Below are positions 63,940-64,000 of a stretch of 64,000 bases of DNA, one piece after another. The stretch is taken from NCBI RefSeq assembly GCF_006716095.1, contig NZ_VFOK01000001.1, forward strand, positions 186,001 to 250,000. Direction: 5' to 3'. Source of the DNA: Barrientosiimonas humi. GTDB lineage: Bacteria; Actinomycetota; Actinomycetes; Actinomycetales; Dermatophilaceae. Numbering within the stretch: the stretch's first letter is position 1; every line of letters starts with the position of its first letter. The position numbers were made by a program, and so were the translations under genes. The notes below the pieces were generated by a model. That model had not been told where the DNA came from and made no database searches. It saw only the letters and a list, made by a program, of their open reading frames with translations.

Positions 63940-64000
63940 GCCGCACCTCCGATCAGCGCCAGCGGCACGTCCGGGCTGCGCACCGCGAGCCCGCTCAGCA
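63936..64000 (-). CDS. 3' end of an unidentified gene of the mobile element
   Basis: About 21 codons of open frame enter from the right edge, ending LALIGGAA and a TGA that overlaps the mobC ATG (ATGA). The overlap matches the operon style, so this is probably a real gene, but too little is visible to name it. Confidence 0.4.
   Translation of the reverse strand, partial: LSGLAVRSPDVPLALIGGAA

Larger units (their letters stand above)
58314..64000. mobile_element. Putative integrated mobilizable element (metal resistance plus mob genes), right end not in window
   Basis: Begins at the truncated LLM gene and contains, all on the minus strand, a partial unidentified gene, a MobC-like protein, a relaxase, a nested membrane mob protein, and a CmtR-like metal-resistance operon. 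The gene content is that of a mobilizable plasmid or integrative mobilizable element. No integrase or replication gene is visible yet. Confidence 0.75.

Overview
This window is chromosomal DNA from a high-GC Gram-positive bacterium (Actinomycetota). The evidence is the uniformly high GC, many GTG and TTG starts, chains of ATGA/GTGA start-stop overlaps, a menaquinone-linked nuoA-N operon, a two-subunit KorAB 2-oxoacid:ferredoxin oxidoreductase, DUF222/HNH (13E12-type) and AbiEi/DUF559-type proteins, and a CmtR-type metal sensor. A Micrococcales relative (Dermacoccaceae or Intrasporangiaceae-like) is my best guess, but genus is not determined. No rRNA or tRNA gene was seen. The last ~5.7 kb looks like inserted mobile DNA.

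Region 1 (1-20.7 kb, + strand) is a respiratory block: the end of menG, a menJ-like reductase, the complete complex I operon nuoABCDEFGHIJKLMN and a long-chain polyprenyl diphosphate synthase coupled to nuoN. The quinone's methylation, side-chain saturation and side-chain synthesis thus sit around the enzyme that reduces it. A single DUF559-type nuclease-like gene interrupts the block between menG and menJ. It is bracketed by two inverted arrays of a 51-bp repeat, four copies each.

Region 2 (20.7-38.4 kb) is mixed. It holds a Tat-exported PhoX-type phosphatase, a coupled PLP-barrel enzyme and sugar-lactone oxidase ending in a run of 31 G, a lipoprotein, a DUF222-HNH gene, a small deoxyribosyltransferase-like protein, a RarD permease, a three-gene ABC exporter, korAB and a secreted glycerophosphodiesterase. 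A dispersed repeat with the signature GTCGAGTAG ... CGTATCGAGAC occurs throughout, singly or in 64/65-bp tandem arrays.

Region 3 (38.4-47.5 kb, - strand) is one seven-gene alpha-galactoside operon: LacI regulator, GH36 alpha-galactosidase, two permeases, a binding protein, galT and galK. It imports and hydrolyses melibiose/raffinose-type sugars and feeds galactose into the Leloir pathway.

Region 4 (47.5-49.0 kb, - strand) is a run of five tandem paralogous genes for 66-73-residue single-pass membrane proteins, closed by a strong intrinsic terminator. I recognise no described family, and this is the best candidate for an undescribed system here.

Region 5 (49.1-58.0 kb, - strand) has an NCS1 permease with a C-terminal four-cysteine motif, a membrane protein, a CoA-binding protein coupled to an O-acetylhomoserine sulfhydrylase, and the urease operon ureABCFGD without ureE.

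Region 6 (58.0-64.0 kb) starts with an LLM flavin oxidoreductase gene cut off after 85 codons at a perfect 20-bp palindrome. Beyond it lie a metal-resistance operon (CmtR-like sensor, P1B-ATPase, lspA, thioredoxin-like protein) and a mobilization module (MobC-like protein, MOB-type relaxase, and a membrane coiled-coil gene nested out of frame in the relaxase 3' end). The element runs off the right edge.
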